64,000 nucleotides of DNA, taken from NCBI RefSeq assembly GCF_004522235.1, contig NZ_SDLT01000012.1, forward strand, positions 1 through 64,000. The letters are read 5' to 3'. A model generated the notes under the pieces. The model was not told the DNA's origin, did no database searches, and saw only the letters and a program-made list of their open reading frames with translations. The position numbers and the translations under genes are program-made. The DNA is from Amycolatopsis nivea (GTDB lineage Bacteria > Actinomycetota > Actinomycetes > Mycobacteriales > Pseudonocardiaceae). Positions 48,668 through 57,438 of this stretch are shown in pieces; the first letter of the stretch is position 1; each line of letters begins with the position of its first letter.

Positions 48668-50137
48668 TCACCGTTCGCCGGTCGCCGGAACCGGCTGGGC
48701 TGGTTTCCTCGCCGGCGAAAGGATTTCGCGCGCCCGGCGGACGATCGGGATCTCGTGGTCGACCGGTTTGCCCGCATAGAGTGCGGACAAGCCCGCCGCG
48801 ACCGCCGCGTTCACCGCGGCCGCGATCAGTCCGCTGTTGACGACTCCGCCGACCGGAGCCTTGCTGAAGTACAAGAACGCCACGGTGACGCAGCCCGTGA
48901 TCAGCCCGACAGCCAGCGGGACCGCGCGCAGCTTCCGGAAGAACAGCACGCCGAGCCAGGCCGGCACCAGTTGCGCGGTCAGCGACAGCGCCAGGTTGAG
49001 GAACGTCAGCATGATCGAGGACGCGAACGTCGTCAGCGCCGCGGTGCCGACCAGGAACGCCGCCATGATCGGCTTGAGCCTGCCCTGCGCGGCCGCTTGC
49101 GAGCGCTTCGGCAGGATGTTGCGGGTGAGCACGCCGCTGAACATCAGCGCGTTGCCCGCCAGCACCAGCACCCCGGCCAGCCCGGCGCCCGCCGCGACCA
49201 GGCCCACGATCCAGTCCGGCGCGAGTTCGCGGGTCACCTCGAGAAAGACCGAATCGGCGTTGTGCAGGCCGGGCCTGGTCTGCAGGCCGTAATAGGCGGC
49301 GAAGACCAGCAACGGGTACATCAGCATGTACAACGGCATCCAGATCACGGACTTCTTCACCCCGGCCTCGGAACGCGCGGAGAACAGGAACTGCGCGGGC
49401 AGCGTGAGGTAGAACTGCAAGGACTGCATGAGAATCGTGGTCATCGCGAAGACCAGCCCGGCGCCGCCGACGGTGGCCAGCCGCGGCGCCGTTTCGACCA
49501 CGGCGAAAACTCCGGGCACGCCCTTCGCCGCGATCACCGCCGCGATGCCGGCGAGCATGATGCCCAGCAGCATGAACACGTCTTTGACGATCGCGACGAA
49601 CGCGGTCGAGCGCATGCCCGACGCGGCGACGTAGACGAACGCGATGACCCCCGCTCCGACGATCGCCTCCAGGCGGGTGACCGGGATGCCCAGCCCGGTG
49701 AGGACCGTCTGCAGCCCGATGAACTGGAAGATCGCCCACGGCACCAGCGCCAGCACGAACGAGACCGCGGTGAGCCGTTCCAGCAGCCGGTTGCGGTAGT
49801 GGCCGTACATGACGTCGGCGACGGTGACTGCGTCGTACGCCTTGCCCGCGCGCCACACGAGCGGAGCGAGGAAGTAGCCGAGGACGTAGCCCGCCAGGAT
49901 GTAGCCGATGAACCAGATCCCGTAGGAGGCGCCTTTGGCGTAGATGCCGCCCGGGAAGCCGAGCATGGTGCCGATGCTGTAGATCTCACCCACCGCGAGG
50001 AAAAAGATCAACCGGCTCGGCAACGCCCTCCCGGCGACCAGCGTGGCGACCGCGCCCTTGCCGGTCCCGCCGCGGCGAGCGGCCAGCGCCACCCCGATCG
50101 ACAACGCCATGACGACGGCGAATACCGCTGCGATCAT
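48668..50137 (-). CDS. Sodium:solute symporter (SSS family)
   Basis: A 489-residue transporter with about 13 hydrophobic helices. SSS-type features include GGTGKGAVATLVAGRALPSR at the N terminus, the GEIYSIGTMLGFPGGIYAKG stretch of helix 2, and VASGMRSTAFVAIVKDVFML. Such proteins import amino acids, acids or sugars with sodium. ATG 50137 overlaps the DUF3311 stop by four bases. DUF3311 proteins often accompany this branch of SSS transporters. The downstream OCD gene suggests an amino acid or related compound as substrate. Confidence 0.9.
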   Translation of the reverse strand: MIAAVFAVVMALSIGVALAARRGGTGKGAVATLVAGRALPSRLIFFLAVGEIYSIGTMLGFPGGIYAKGASYGIWFIGYILAGYVLGYFLAPLVWRAGKAYDAVTVADVMYGHYRNRLLERLTAVSFVLALVPWAIFQFIGLQTVLTGLGIPVTRLEAIVGAGVIAFVYVAASGMRSTAFVAIVKDVFMLLGIMLAGIAAVIAAKGVPGVFAVVETAPRLATVGGAGLVFAMTTILMQSLQFYLTLPAQFLFSARSEAGVKKSVIWMPLYMLMYPLLVFAAYYGLQTRPGLHNADSVFLEVTRELAPDWIVGLVAAGAGLAGVLVLAGNALMFSGVLTRNILPKRSQAAAQGRLKPIMAAFLVGTAALTTFASSIMLTFLNLALSLTAQLVPAWLGVLFFRKLRAVPLAVGLITGCVTVAFLYFSKAPVGGVVNSGLIAAAVNAAVAAGLSALYAGKPVDHEIPIVRRAREILSPARKPAQPVPATGER

Positions 50138-50358
50138 TCTTCTCCGCCTTCCACTCGCCGGTACTGCGCACGATCGAAGAACCGCCACGACGCCCACAGG
50201 CAGAGCGTCGTCAGCGGCAGCCAAGCGAACAGCCACGCGAACACCAGTGGTATGCCGAACACGGTGGCGGTGCTCTGACTGCAGAGCGGCACGCCGACGA
50301 AGATCGCCAGCCCGGGCAGGCCTAGAGCGATCACGAGAGACCAGCGACTTCCGAGCAT
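50134..50358 (-). CDS. DUF3311 small membrane protein
   Basis: A 74-residue protein with two hydrophobic helices (SLVIALGLPGLAIFVGVPL and FAWLFAWLPLTTLCLWASW), as in DUF3311. ATG 50358 follows AGGAGG. It overlaps the symporter start by four bases and is probably its small subunit or stabiliser. It is the first gene of the operon. A perfect GntR-type palindrome lies about 90 bases upstream. Confidence 0.82.
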   Translation of the reverse strand: MLGSRWSLVIALGLPGLAIFVGVPLCSQSTATVFGIPLVFAWLFAWLPLTTLCLWASWRFFDRAQYRRVEGGEE

Positions 50359-50448
50359 GAGACCTCCTGAAGCCTGGGACGGCACCCGCCGGGACGACAG
50401 CGGCCGGGTCGGTTGCCCGGCTCCGGATGCGGTGTCCCGGAGGCAATT

Positions 50449-50458
50449 TGGTATACCA
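50449..50458. promoter_or_regulatory. GntR-type palindrome TGGTATACCA
   Basis: Perfect ten-base palindrome TGGTATACCA in the gap upstream of the DUF3311-symporter-OCD operon, of the form bound by FadR/VanR-branch GntR regulators. No GntR gene is adjacent. The regulator may lie elsewhere. Confidence 0.5.
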
Positions 50459-50648
50459 GAACTACGGTAAGAGGGCGGCGAGGTCCAGCGACAGGTCCAG
50501 TTGTGAGCCAGATCTCAGTGCCAGATGGTAGGCCTGGCTGAGCGTCGCGGGTCTTCTGACTCCGGCGGTCGTCCGAATATTGCGATTCCCCGAAATGCTG
50601 CCGCGAGCGTATGGTCCCTCGTCGTCCCAGCCCTCCGGAAGGCTCCTG

Positions 50649-51143
50649 ATGCTCGAAGAAGATTTCGTGCGCGATCTGCGAAAGCTGGCGCACGAGACCG
50701 GGCTGGAGGGGGACTCGTTCGAAAGCGGCCATGCTCGCTGGCGCGTATATTCCGCCGCCCTGCGGATTCCTGGCAGAGCCGACCAACTGATCTCAGCGCT
50801 AGGCCATGAGCCAGACGAGGCAATCGCTGTTTCGGTTGCCTTGAAGTGCATCGAGGAGCTTCCCGAGCCGCTTCGCGAGATGGTGGCAAGCACGCTTCCT
50901 GTTGGTAATTCACAAGAGTTCGTAAGAGCGCGCATGGCGGACCTGTCGGTGCTCGATGCAATCGTTTCACGGCCTGGTGATCAGGTGGAGCCAGCTTCGA
51001 TGGAACGCTGGTCGCCGTGGCTGCAACTGCGGGCCGCGACCTCTTCCTCTCGGCAGCAAGTGCTCGAGTACCTGGCTTCCTCGGGGCGCACGAAACGAAT
51101 CAGACGGACGGCACTGGCTCGATCGAAGGAATTGAGCAGTTGA
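50649..51143 (+). CDS. Hypothetical protein
   Basis: A 164-residue protein of unknown family, mainly helical, with FVRDLRKLAHETGLEGDSFESGHARW, ALKCIEELPEPLREMVAS and a basic C terminus (SGRTKRIRRTALARSKEL). No signal or membrane segment. ATG 50649 follows GGAAGG. G+C is lower than in its neighbours and codon choice is more mixed, which may mean recent arrival. Its stop lies 25 bases from the stop of the convergent TetR gene. Confidence 0.6.
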   Translation: MLEEDFVRDLRKLAHETGLEGDSFESGHARWRVYSAALRIPGRADQLISALGHEPDEAIAVSVALKCIEELPEPLREMVASTLPVGNSQEFVRARMADLSVLDAIVSRPGDQVEPASMERWSPWLQLRAATSSSRQQVLEYLASSGRTKRIRRTALARSKELSS

Positions 51144-51168
51144 GACCAGTGCCGATCGCGCTGATGCG

Positions 51169-51759
51169 TCAGTCTCCCGCAGCCTGGCGGTAGCCGACGA
51201 GACGCAGTGCGTGGTCGTCGTACGCGTACGCCAGCGCGTCCTCCGCGAGGTCGCCGTCCTCCCGGTACCAGACGGAAATGCCCATGCCCATGTCGAGAAC
51301 CGCGTAAGACGCCAGCTTCGGCGAGCGAGTGTGGAACACCCCAGCCGCGGCGCCTTCTTCGATCAGTTCGCGGAATCCGTTCTCGTAGCGGGTTCGCTGT
51401 GCCACCACCTGGTCATGCGGTTCCGGTTCCAGGTTACGGATTTCTCGCGTTCCCACAAAGGCTTCGAGCCGTCGCCGGGCGTGGAAGCGCACGTGGGCGT
51501 CGACCGCGCGGCGGAAGCGGTCTACTACGTCGTCGGTGCTTGCGGTTGCCTGGTCGAAGCCGGTCTGCAGGTCGCGCATCGTGGCGGTCATGATTTCGGC
51601 CAGCAGATGCTGTTTCGAGGGCACGTGCTTGTAGATGCTGGGGCCGCGGATCCCGACGGCGGATCCGATGTCGGCCATTGTCGTCGCGAGGTAACCGCGC
51701 TCGGCGAACAGGGCGAGTGCCGCGTCCCGGATCTGGTCGATCCGCTCTTCGGAGCTCAT
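51169..51759 (-). CDS. TetR family regulator
   Basis: A 196-residue TetR protein. The HTH is at about residues 8-50 (LFAERGYLATTMADIGSAVGIRGPSIYKHVPSKQHLL). The C-terminal half (RYENGFRELIEEGAAAGVF) resembles lipid- or CoA-ester-sensing members such as KstR2. ATG 51759 overlaps the stop of the phosphotransferase gene. It is the last gene of the acyl-CoA dehydrogenase-phosphotransferase-TetR operon. Two related palindromes (53986-54001 and 54041-54056) in the promoter of this operon and the divergent SDR are the likely sites. Confidence 0.9.
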   Translation of the reverse strand: MSSEERIDQIRDAALALFAERGYLATTMADIGSAVGIRGPSIYKHVPSKQHLLAEIMTATMRDLQTGFDQATASTDDVVDRFRRAVDAHVRFHARRRLEAFVGTREIRNLEPEPHDQVVAQRTRYENGFRELIEEGAAAGVFHTRSPKLASYAVLDMGMGISVWYREDGDLAEDALAYAYDDHALRLVGYRQAAGD

Positions 51760-52778
51760 GCTGCCGGGAAGGCGCGCAGGCCCGCCGCGACCAGTTCGGG
51801 GACGGCTTGTCCGACGGTGTCGAACCCGTCGCCGACGGTCTGGCCGGCCAGGTGCCGGGCGTGGATTCCTTCGGCGATCACCGCGATCTTGAAGTATCCG
51901 AGCGCCAGGTGGAAGTCCAGATCGGACAGATCACGGCCGGATTCGCGTGCGTAGAACTGCGCCTGGGTTTCCCAGGACGGCAGGCGGTCGTCGGTGGACG
52001 CGGCACCGCCCGGCAGGACCGGGGCGAACGCCGGATCGCGGTAGACGAGGCTCAGCGCCAGGTCGGCTAGCGGGTCGCCGAGCGTGGCCATTTCCCAGTC
52101 GACGACTGCCCGTACCTCGGCCGGGCGGCCGGTGCCGAGGATGGCGTTGTCGATGCGGAAGTCGCCGTGGACGATGGCGGCGCCGGACTCCGCGGGCACC
52201 GCGGCGGAGAGGCGGGCGTGCAGGGTCTGAAGGTCGTCGAGTTCGCGGGTCGCGACCCGTCGCCATTGGTCGGCCCAGCGGTCGACCTGGCGGCGGAGAT
52301 ACCCGGCTGGCCTGCCCAGCCCGCTCAGGCCGACCTCGGCATAGGGCACGGCGTGCAGCCGGGCCATGGTCGTCATCAACGTCTCCGCGATTTCGGCGAG
52401 TTCGGCGTCGCTGAGCGGGTTCAGGTCGGCCGCGGTGCGCAGTACCGGACCGTCCACATGCGACACGATGGAGAACGGCGTACCAAGCACCGCTGGATCT
52501 TCGCACAGGGCAACCGCCCGGGCGACGGGGACGGCGGTGTTCTGCAGGGCGTCGACAACCCGGTACTCGCGACCCATGTCGTGCGCGGACGGCGTCAAGC
52601 CGCCCAACGGCGGGCGGCGCAGTACCCACCGCACGGCGTCCGCGCGCAGCAGATACGTGAGGTTGGAACGGCCGCCGGACAGCAGTTCCGCTTCCACCGG
52701 GCTAGTGAAGCCGGGGACTGTGCGTCGCAGGTATGCCTCGAGCGCGGGTACGTCGAGGCCGACGGGCGAATCAGGCAT
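51756..52778 (-). CDS. Aminoglycoside phosphotransferase-like protein (ACAD-linked)
   Basis: A 340-residue kinase-like protein of the APH family branch that travels with acyl-CoA dehydrogenases (as in ACAD10/11). Brenner motif HGDFRIDN and the metal motif VVDWEMATLGDPLADL are intact, so it can likely bind ATP. LLSGGRSNLTYLL is the N-lobe nucleotide loop. ACAD11-type proteins phosphorylate 4-hydroxyacyl-CoAs before their isomerisation; a similar role here is inferred. ATG 52778 overlaps the dehydrogenase gene by eight bases, and the stop overlaps the TetR gene by four. Confidence 0.88.
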   Translation of the reverse strand: MPDSPVGLDVPALEAYLRRTVPGFTSPVEAELLSGGRSNLTYLLRADAVRWVLRRPPLGGLTPSAHDMGREYRVVDALQNTAVPVARAVALCEDPAVLGTPFSIVSHVDGPVLRTAADLNPLSDAELAEIAETLMTTMARLHAVPYAEVGLSGLGRPAGYLRRQVDRWADQWRRVATRELDDLQTLHARLSAAVPAESGAAIVHGDFRIDNAILGTGRPAEVRAVVDWEMATLGDPLADLALSLVYRDPAFAPVLPGGAASTDDRLPSWETQAQFYARESGRDLSDLDFHLALGYFKIAVIAEGIHARHLAGQTVGDGFDTVGQAVPELVAAGLRAFPAA

Positions 52779-53973
52779 CCGCGGCCGTCCTCGCCTGCTT
52801 GGCCGCGCGCTTGGCGATCGCCCAGCGGTGCGTCTCGGACGGGCCGTCGTAGATCCGGAACGGCCGGACCTCCCGCAAGAACCGGGACAGCGGCACATCG
52901 CCGGAAACGCCCAGCGAACCGCAGAGCTGCAGCGCGCGGTCGACCGTCCGGTACACCGCCTCGGCGGTGAACGTCTTGGCGATCGAGACCGATTGCGCCG
53001 ACGGCTGGTCCAGGTCGATTTCCCAGCACGCGCGCAGGATCAGCGCGCGGGCCGCGGCGATGTCGATCTCGTTGTCGGCGATCATCTGCTGCGCCATGCC
53101 CAGTTCGGCCAGCCGGGAACCGAACAGCCGCCGTTCGTTGGCGCGCTCCAGTGCGATGTCCTGTGCCCGGCGGGCGATCCCGAGCCACCGCATGCAGTGC
53201 GTGAGCCGGGCCGGGCCGAGGCGCACCTGCGCGTACTCGAAGCCCCGGTCGACCTCGCCGAGCACGGCGTCGTCCGGTACGAAGCAGTCGTCGAAGACGA
53301 GTTCGCAATGCCCGCCGTACAGCGATTCGTCGAGAGTCTCGATGTGGCGCACCATTCGCATGCCGGGGTTGTCCGCGTCGACGAAGAACATCGTCGCGCC
53401 GCCGCGATCGCCGGGCGCGCCGGACGTCCGGGCCATGCAGATCGCGTACGCGGCACCGTCTGCGCCGGTGATGAACCACTTGCGGCCGTTGAGGACCCAG
53501 CCGCCCGCCGCCTGCGCCGCGTGGGTGGTCAGCGCGGCAGGATCCGCGCCCGCTCCCGGCGCCGGTTCGGTCATCGCGAAACACGACCGGACCGCGCCGG
53601 TCGCCAGCGGGCGGAGGTACCGCTCCCGCTGCTCCGGAGAGGCGATCCGCTCCAGCATGTGCATGTTGCCCTCGTCCGGCGCGGCGATGTTGAGCGCCAG
53701 CGGCCCGAGCAGGGAGTAACCGGCTTCCTCGAACACCGGGGCCCGACCGCGCATGTCCAGCCCGTGGCCGCCGTACTCGGCGCTCACGTGCGGCGCGAAG
53801 ACGCCGGCGTCCTTGGCGGCCTGTTGCAGCTTGCCGCGCACGGCTTCGCCCTCGTCGCCGGTCAGGACGCCGCTGGACGCTTTCTCCGCGTCCAGGACGG
53901 TGTCCTTGACCAGCCACCTGGTCCGGTCCGCCAGAGCGAGCACCTCGGGGTCCTGCGCGAAATCGACGGCCAT
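52771..53973 (-). CDS. Acyl-CoA dehydrogenase, ACAD10/11-like
   Basis: A 400-residue FAD enzyme. Motifs are FAMTEPAPGAGADP, NGRKWFITGADG, the ANERRLFGSRLAELGMAQQM segment and, near the end, QLCGSLGVSGDVPLSRFLREVRPFRIYDGPSETHRW. The last is typical of the ACAD10/11 group. It is the first gene of the operon with the phosphotransferase and TetR genes. A palindrome GCTAATTGAGATTAGC lies 13 bases before the ATG. With the phosphotransferase it may degrade hydroxylated acyl-CoAs. Confidence 0.9.
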   Translation of the reverse strand: MAVDFAQDPEVLALADRTRWLVKDTVLDAEKASSGVLTGDEGEAVRGKLQQAAKDAGVFAPHVSAEYGGHGLDMRGRAPVFEEAGYSLLGPLALNIAAPDEGNMHMLERIASPEQRERYLRPLATGAVRSCFAMTEPAPGAGADPAALTTHAAQAAGGWVLNGRKWFITGADGAAYAICMARTSGAPGDRGGATMFFVDADNPGMRMVRHIETLDESLYGGHCELVFDDCFVPDDAVLGEVDRGFEYAQVRLGPARLTHCMRWLGIARRAQDIALERANERRLFGSRLAELGMAQQMIADNEIDIAAARALILRACWEIDLDQPSAQSVSIAKTFTAEAVYRTVDRALQLCGSLGVSGDVPLSRFLREVRPFRIYDGPSETHRWAIAKRAAKQARTAADA

Positions 53974-53985
53974 GCGGTCCTCCTG

Positions 53986-54001
53986 GCTAATTGAGATTAG
54001 C
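53986..54001. promoter_or_regulatory. Operator 1, GCTAAT-N4-ATTAGC
   Basis: Perfect inverted repeat GCTAAT-TGAG-ATTAGC, 13 bases before the acyl-CoA dehydrogenase ATG. Same consensus as the site at 54041. A TetR-class operator covering the start of transcription is likely. Confidence 0.65.
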
Positions 54002-54040
54002 TGAGCGAGATCTAGGGCGTTAGTTGTCCGTCAGTGTAAG

Positions 54041-54056
54041 GCTAACGTACATTAGC
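54041..54056. promoter_or_regulatory. Operator 2, GCTAA-N6-TTAGC
   Basis: Inverted repeat GCTAAC-GTAC-ATTAGC, 45 bases before the SDR ATG and 55 bases from operator 1. The pair serves two divergent promoters. Confidence 0.65.
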
Positions 54057-54100
54057 TGCTCGCGGCGCCCGTCGCGAGGAAGGCGAAGGAGAGTGGCGTG

Positions 54101-54865
54101 ATGTCGGTACTGGACCTGTTCCGGCTGGACGGCAAAGTCGCGGTGGTCACGGGGGCGAGTTCCGGGCTGGGCGCCGGATTCGCGCTCGCGTTGGCCGACG
54201 CGGGCGCGGACCTGGTCCTCGCCGCGCGCCGGACCGAACTCCTCGACCGGACGCGCGCCGCGGTGGCCGAACGGGGCAGGCGAGCGCTGGCCGTGGCGAC
54301 CGACGTGCGCGACCCGCGTCAGTGCGACCGGCTCGTGGAGGCCGCGCTGGCCGAGTTCGGGCAGGTCGACGTGCTGGTCAACAACGCGGGCATCGGCACC
54401 GCGGTACCCGCGCTGCGCGAAGAACCGGACGAGTTCCGCAAGGTCATCGACGTCAACCTGAACGGCGCCTACTGGATGGCCCAGGCGTGCGGCCGCGCGA
54501 TGGGACCGGGGTCGAGCATCGTGAACGTCGCCAGCGTGCTGGGGCTGATCAAATCCTATGTCCCGCAAGCCGCGTACGCCGCGAGCAAGGCCGGGCTCCT
54601 CGGCCTGACCCGCGACCTGGCCCAGCAGTGGTCCGGCCGCAAGGGAATTCGCGTCAACGCGCTCGCGCCGGGCTATTTCCAGAGCGAGATGACCGCGGAA
54701 GTGCCGAGCGAGGGTCTGGCGGAGTTCATCCGCTCCACGAGCCCGCTCGCCCGGATGGGAGAACAACACGAACTGGACGCGGCGATGCTGTTCCTCGCGT
54801 CACCGGCGTCCGGCTACGTCACCGGCACGACACTCGCGGTCGACGGCGGAATGTCCATGCACTGA
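54101..54865 (+). CDS. Short-chain dehydrogenase/reductase
   Basis: A 254-residue classical SDR. The NAD(P) motif TGASSGLGAGF is near residue 19, NNAG in LVNNAGIG, the catalytic Ser in IVNVASVLG, and YxxxK as YAASK. The C-terminal GTTLAVDGG is standard. ATG 54101 follows AAGGAGA; a GTG one codon earlier is equally possible. It is divergent from the acyl-CoA dehydrogenase operon and shares its operators, so it probably works in the same pathway, oxidising a hydroxyacyl intermediate or alcohol. Confidence 0.9.
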   Translation: MSVLDLFRLDGKVAVVTGASSGLGAGFALALADAGADLVLAARRTELLDRTRAAVAERGRRALAVATDVRDPRQCDRLVEAALAEFGQVDVLVNNAGIGTAVPALREEPDEFRKVIDVNLNGAYWMAQACGRAMGPGSSIVNVASVLGLIKSYVPQAAYAASKAGLLGLTRDLAQQWSGRKGIRVNALAPGYFQSEMTAEVPSEGLAEFIRSTSPLARMGEQHELDAAMLFLASPASGYVTGTTLAVDGGMSMH

Positions 54866-55314
54866 CTGCGTCGCGGGGCGACCAGTCGGCGTGCGTACTG
54901 GACGCAGCACTCGGCTGTGGGTGTTCCAGGGGCGGCTGACCGCGGATACGTCCGTCTACTGTGGACGGACCTGCCCGGTGGCCGAGGTGCCTGCGGAGAT
55001 GGCACGCCACGCCCGATGCGGCGGTCCGGGTCCTCCGCTCGCGGACAAGTCAGCCGCGAATTGGTTCTTCGAGGTTCGGCGCATGCGGACAGAGCGCCTT
55101 CACCGCCGCCGGCCTCATCAGCCTCGGGCGGGTCTCGACGATATCGGCGTGGCAGGCCGCGCCTTGTGTGAAGGGCGGGCACAATCTCGATGGTGATCAC
55201 GGAGACTTCCTCGTCGTCAAGGAGCCCGGATCGCGACCGCGCAGCACTGAAGCTGGGTGGGGCAAGATAATCGCGACACGTTGAACCAGCAGGCTAAGGG
55301 AGTCTGAGCACCAG
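54866..55314. other. Intergenic region, no convincing gene
   Basis: In this 449-base gap several short open frames exist, but none has both a ribosome site and actinomycete codon bias or a recognisable motif. The right end holds GATAAT (55265-55270), a possible -10 box for the lipoprotein gene, and AGGGAG some 15 bases before its ATG. Nothing else is recognised. Confidence 0.5.
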
Positions 55315-55917
55315 ATGCCGCACCGCACCGTCCGACTCGCCACCGCTGCCGTCGCCACGATCGGCTTGCTCGCCGCCTCCGCCTGCGGCGGTGAGACCGG
55401 CGGGACCGGAGGAACTGCTCAGCCGCCGGCCAGCAGCCCGGCCGACAGCGGCGGCTCGGGGCCCAAGGTTCCGGCCCCGCTGCCTACCAAGGACTTGCTC
55501 GCCGATCCGTGCAGCGTGCTCAACGCCGCGGAGGCAGCACAGGTCGGTCTCAAGTATCCCGGCGAGAAGAGCTCCGGCGTGTTGAACGGGTGCCGCTGGA
55601 CTTCCTCCGGAAGCAACCTGAACTTCGTCAACAACACGCCGATCGAGCAGAACAAGCGCGGGATCAGCGACATCTACGACCAGAAGGCCAAGCAGGCCTA
55701 CTTCGAACCCACCACGGTCAACGGCTACCCGGCCGTCTTCGCCGGTACCGAGGACAGCCGCTCGAACGGGATCTGCACCCTCTGGGTCGGCGTCACCGAC
55801 CAGCTCGCCGTCTCGGTCCTGCCGAACATCAGCATGGGTTCGAACAAGAAGGACCCCTGCAGCATCGCGAAGAAGTTCGCCACCGCGATGATCGGACATC
55901 TCCAGGGGGCGTCGTGA
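55315..55917 (+). CDS. DUF3558 lipoprotein
   Basis: A 200-residue secreted lipoprotein of the DUF3558 family, common in Pseudonocardiaceae and mycobacteria. The lipobox LAASAC gives lipidated Cys24, followed by a Gly/Thr/Pro/Ser-rich linker. The domain contains LADPCSVLNAAEAAQVG, GCRWTSSGSNLNF and GICTLWVGVTD, with paired Cys residues that could form disulfides. Role unknown, at the outer face of the membrane. It stands alone. Confidence 0.85.
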   Translation: MPHRTVRLATAAVATIGLLAASACGGETGGTGGTAQPPASSPADSGGSGPKVPAPLPTKDLLADPCSVLNAAEAAQVGLKYPGEKSSGVLNGCRWTSSGSNLNFVNNTPIEQNKRGISDIYDQKAKQAYFEPTTVNGYPAVFAGTEDSRSNGICTLWVGVTDQLAVSVLPNISMGSNKKDPCSIAKKFATAMIGHLQGAS

Positions 55918-56191
55918 TCGTCACTCGACCTCTGGGCGGGCTCAGGCGGGAAGCTCAGCGTGTCTTGTCCATGTCGTGGCCGGAGGGGATCCAGCGGTTA
56001 CGCCTTCCGCTCGGCGGCGTCCGGCTTCTGGTGGCCCCGATGCGCTGATTCGACCAGCCCGATCCAGTGCTGTTACGCGCTGGGCGGCTTCGGGTACGAG
56101 GAGCGCGGATACCTGCGTTCGCCTCCGCTGATGCTCGAGCGGGGAAGCTGGCTCTTGTCGTCGGAGCGGGCTGGCCCAATGTGGTTGGCGG
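55918..56191. other. Intergenic region after lipoprotein, nothing recognised
   Basis: No gene, RNA or strong hairpin recognised in these 274 bases. Confidence 0.4.
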
Positions 56192-56506
56192 CTAGGCGGC
56201 TTCGTCCGTTGCGGTGGTCTTTGTGGACGGTCGGTGCGACGGCGTTACCGGCTGGCGGGCGAGGTCGATGCCGAGGGTGAGTTGCCCGGGTGACCGGCGG
56301 ACTCTGGTCGGTGGGGCCGGCACCTCGGCGGCGCGCTGGTTCTCGGCAGGTCGCGGGGTGCTCGCGGTCAGTGATCGTGGGTGACGGGCGAGATAGTGGA
56401 GTTTGCGGAGGTGTCGCTGGACGAGCCCGGCGCGGCGCGCTTCCTCGAAGAGAACTCGGGCTGCTCGGTTCCGCGTTCGTCGGCTGGGACTGGGACGGTC
56501 GGACAT
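56192..56506 (-). CDS. Small hypothetical protein
   Basis: A possible 104-residue basic protein. The N-terminal half is a charged helix (NRAARVLFEEARRAGLVQRHLRKLHYLARH at about 12-41), the rest Pro/Arg/Thr-rich and likely disordered. ATG 56506 has AGGAA a few bases before it, and third positions are mostly G or C. No family recognised. It may equally be a chance open frame, as the surrounding DNA holds no clear genes. Confidence 0.35.
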   Translation of the reverse strand: MSDRPSPSRRTRNRAARVLFEEARRAGLVQRHLRKLHYLARHPRSLTASTPRPAENQRAAEVPAPPTRVRRSPGQLTLGIDLARQPVTPSHRPSTKTTATDEAA

Positions 56507-56712
56507 GGGGATTCCTGGCGTGGGTGAGCTGGCTGAGGGCAAGATCACGAGTGCGGTTCGACCTGATTGAGGCGTCGTGATGGCGAGTGGCGGCGGGGTG
56601 CTTCTGGACGGGCGGGAGTGCCGACTCGGGGCAATGCCTTGCCGGAGACGTCGGATGCGCTTCGACCGCGTCCGGCAAAGGTAGGGGCCGGCTGATTTCC
56701 GGCCTTCGGCCG

Positions 56713-56742
56713 GGCCTGGCCAGGGATTCCCCTGACCAGGCC
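56713..56742 (-). terminator. Terminator after tRNA-Arg
   Basis: GGCCTGGCCAGGG (56713-56725) and CCCTGACCAGGCC (56730-56742) pair with one mismatch and a four-base loop. The hairpin begins six bases after the tRNA 3' end on the minus strand. Confidence 0.7.
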
Positions 56743-56747
56743 GTTTG

Positions 56748-56821
56748 TGCCCCCGGCAGGACTCGAACCTGCGACCTAGAGATTAGAAGGCTCTTGCTCT
56801 ATCCAGCTGAGCTACGAGGGC
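56748..56821 (-). tRNA. tRNA-Arg (TCT)
   Basis: Minus-strand cloverleaf: acceptor GCCCTCG/CGGGGGC with one G-U pair, D arm GCTC/GAGC, anticodon stem AGAGC/TCTCT with loop CTTCTAA giving anticodon TCT, and T arm GCAGG-TTCGAGT-CCTGC. Discriminator A; CCA not encoded. The anticodon stem has a C-U mismatch at 31-39 directly beside the loop. It reads the rare codon AGA. Confidence 0.9.
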
Positions 56822-57438
56822 CCGGGTGGCTGACAGCTGCTGACCTCCAGCATGGGCAGCTTAGTCATCGCCAATCTCTCGATCGTTCGACACCGTCGAA
56901 TCGTTTCAGCTTCCGTTCGTCGGATTTGCGGGTCTTCGGGGGCGGAATGCCACAGCGTGCGACGGTTCCGGTACGCACTGCGCGGGGGAGCGGCCCGCTG
57001 CTGCGGCTGGACTGGGGTTTGTGCAGCTTGCGCACCTGGATCTCCTGAGCGGGGCGGCGGGACGGGGTTCGGGGGCGGGCGGTGCGGCTGGGCAGACTGT
57101 GGCGATCTTGTGATGTAAGGCGTCTGCCCGGGCGGGGGCGATTGGGCGGTTCGGCGGTTGCGGCCGGTCTCCAGGGTGTTCGAGCGGGGCTGGACCACCT
57201 CGGCCCGGCAGGCGGGGCGCGCACGAACTCGGACATCACGTCCGCGCACGTCAGGTCGGTGTGCGAGCTCCTGCGGTCAGGGGCCGCGCGGGAATCTTGG
57301 CGTCAAGTCGGAGCGCGAACGTTGCTGCCAGGTCCGGGCGACAGGTCGGTCCTGCTGAGAGCAGCGGCAGCCGCAGAGCAAGGCAGACCTGCACCCGAAT
57401 GGGGCCGAACCGCATTGGCCGCGGTGGAGGACAGGGAG
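56822..57438. other. Noncoding stretch before hairpin cluster
   Basis: About 620 bases with long open frames on both strands that look like chance products of high GC: no ribosome sites, motifs or signal peptides. I find no gene here. Confidence 0.45.

Noticed and set aside
54891..55196. 101-codon plus-strand frame between SDR and lipoprotein genes
   Set aside because: GTG start without ribosome site, mixed codon use, no family resemblance.
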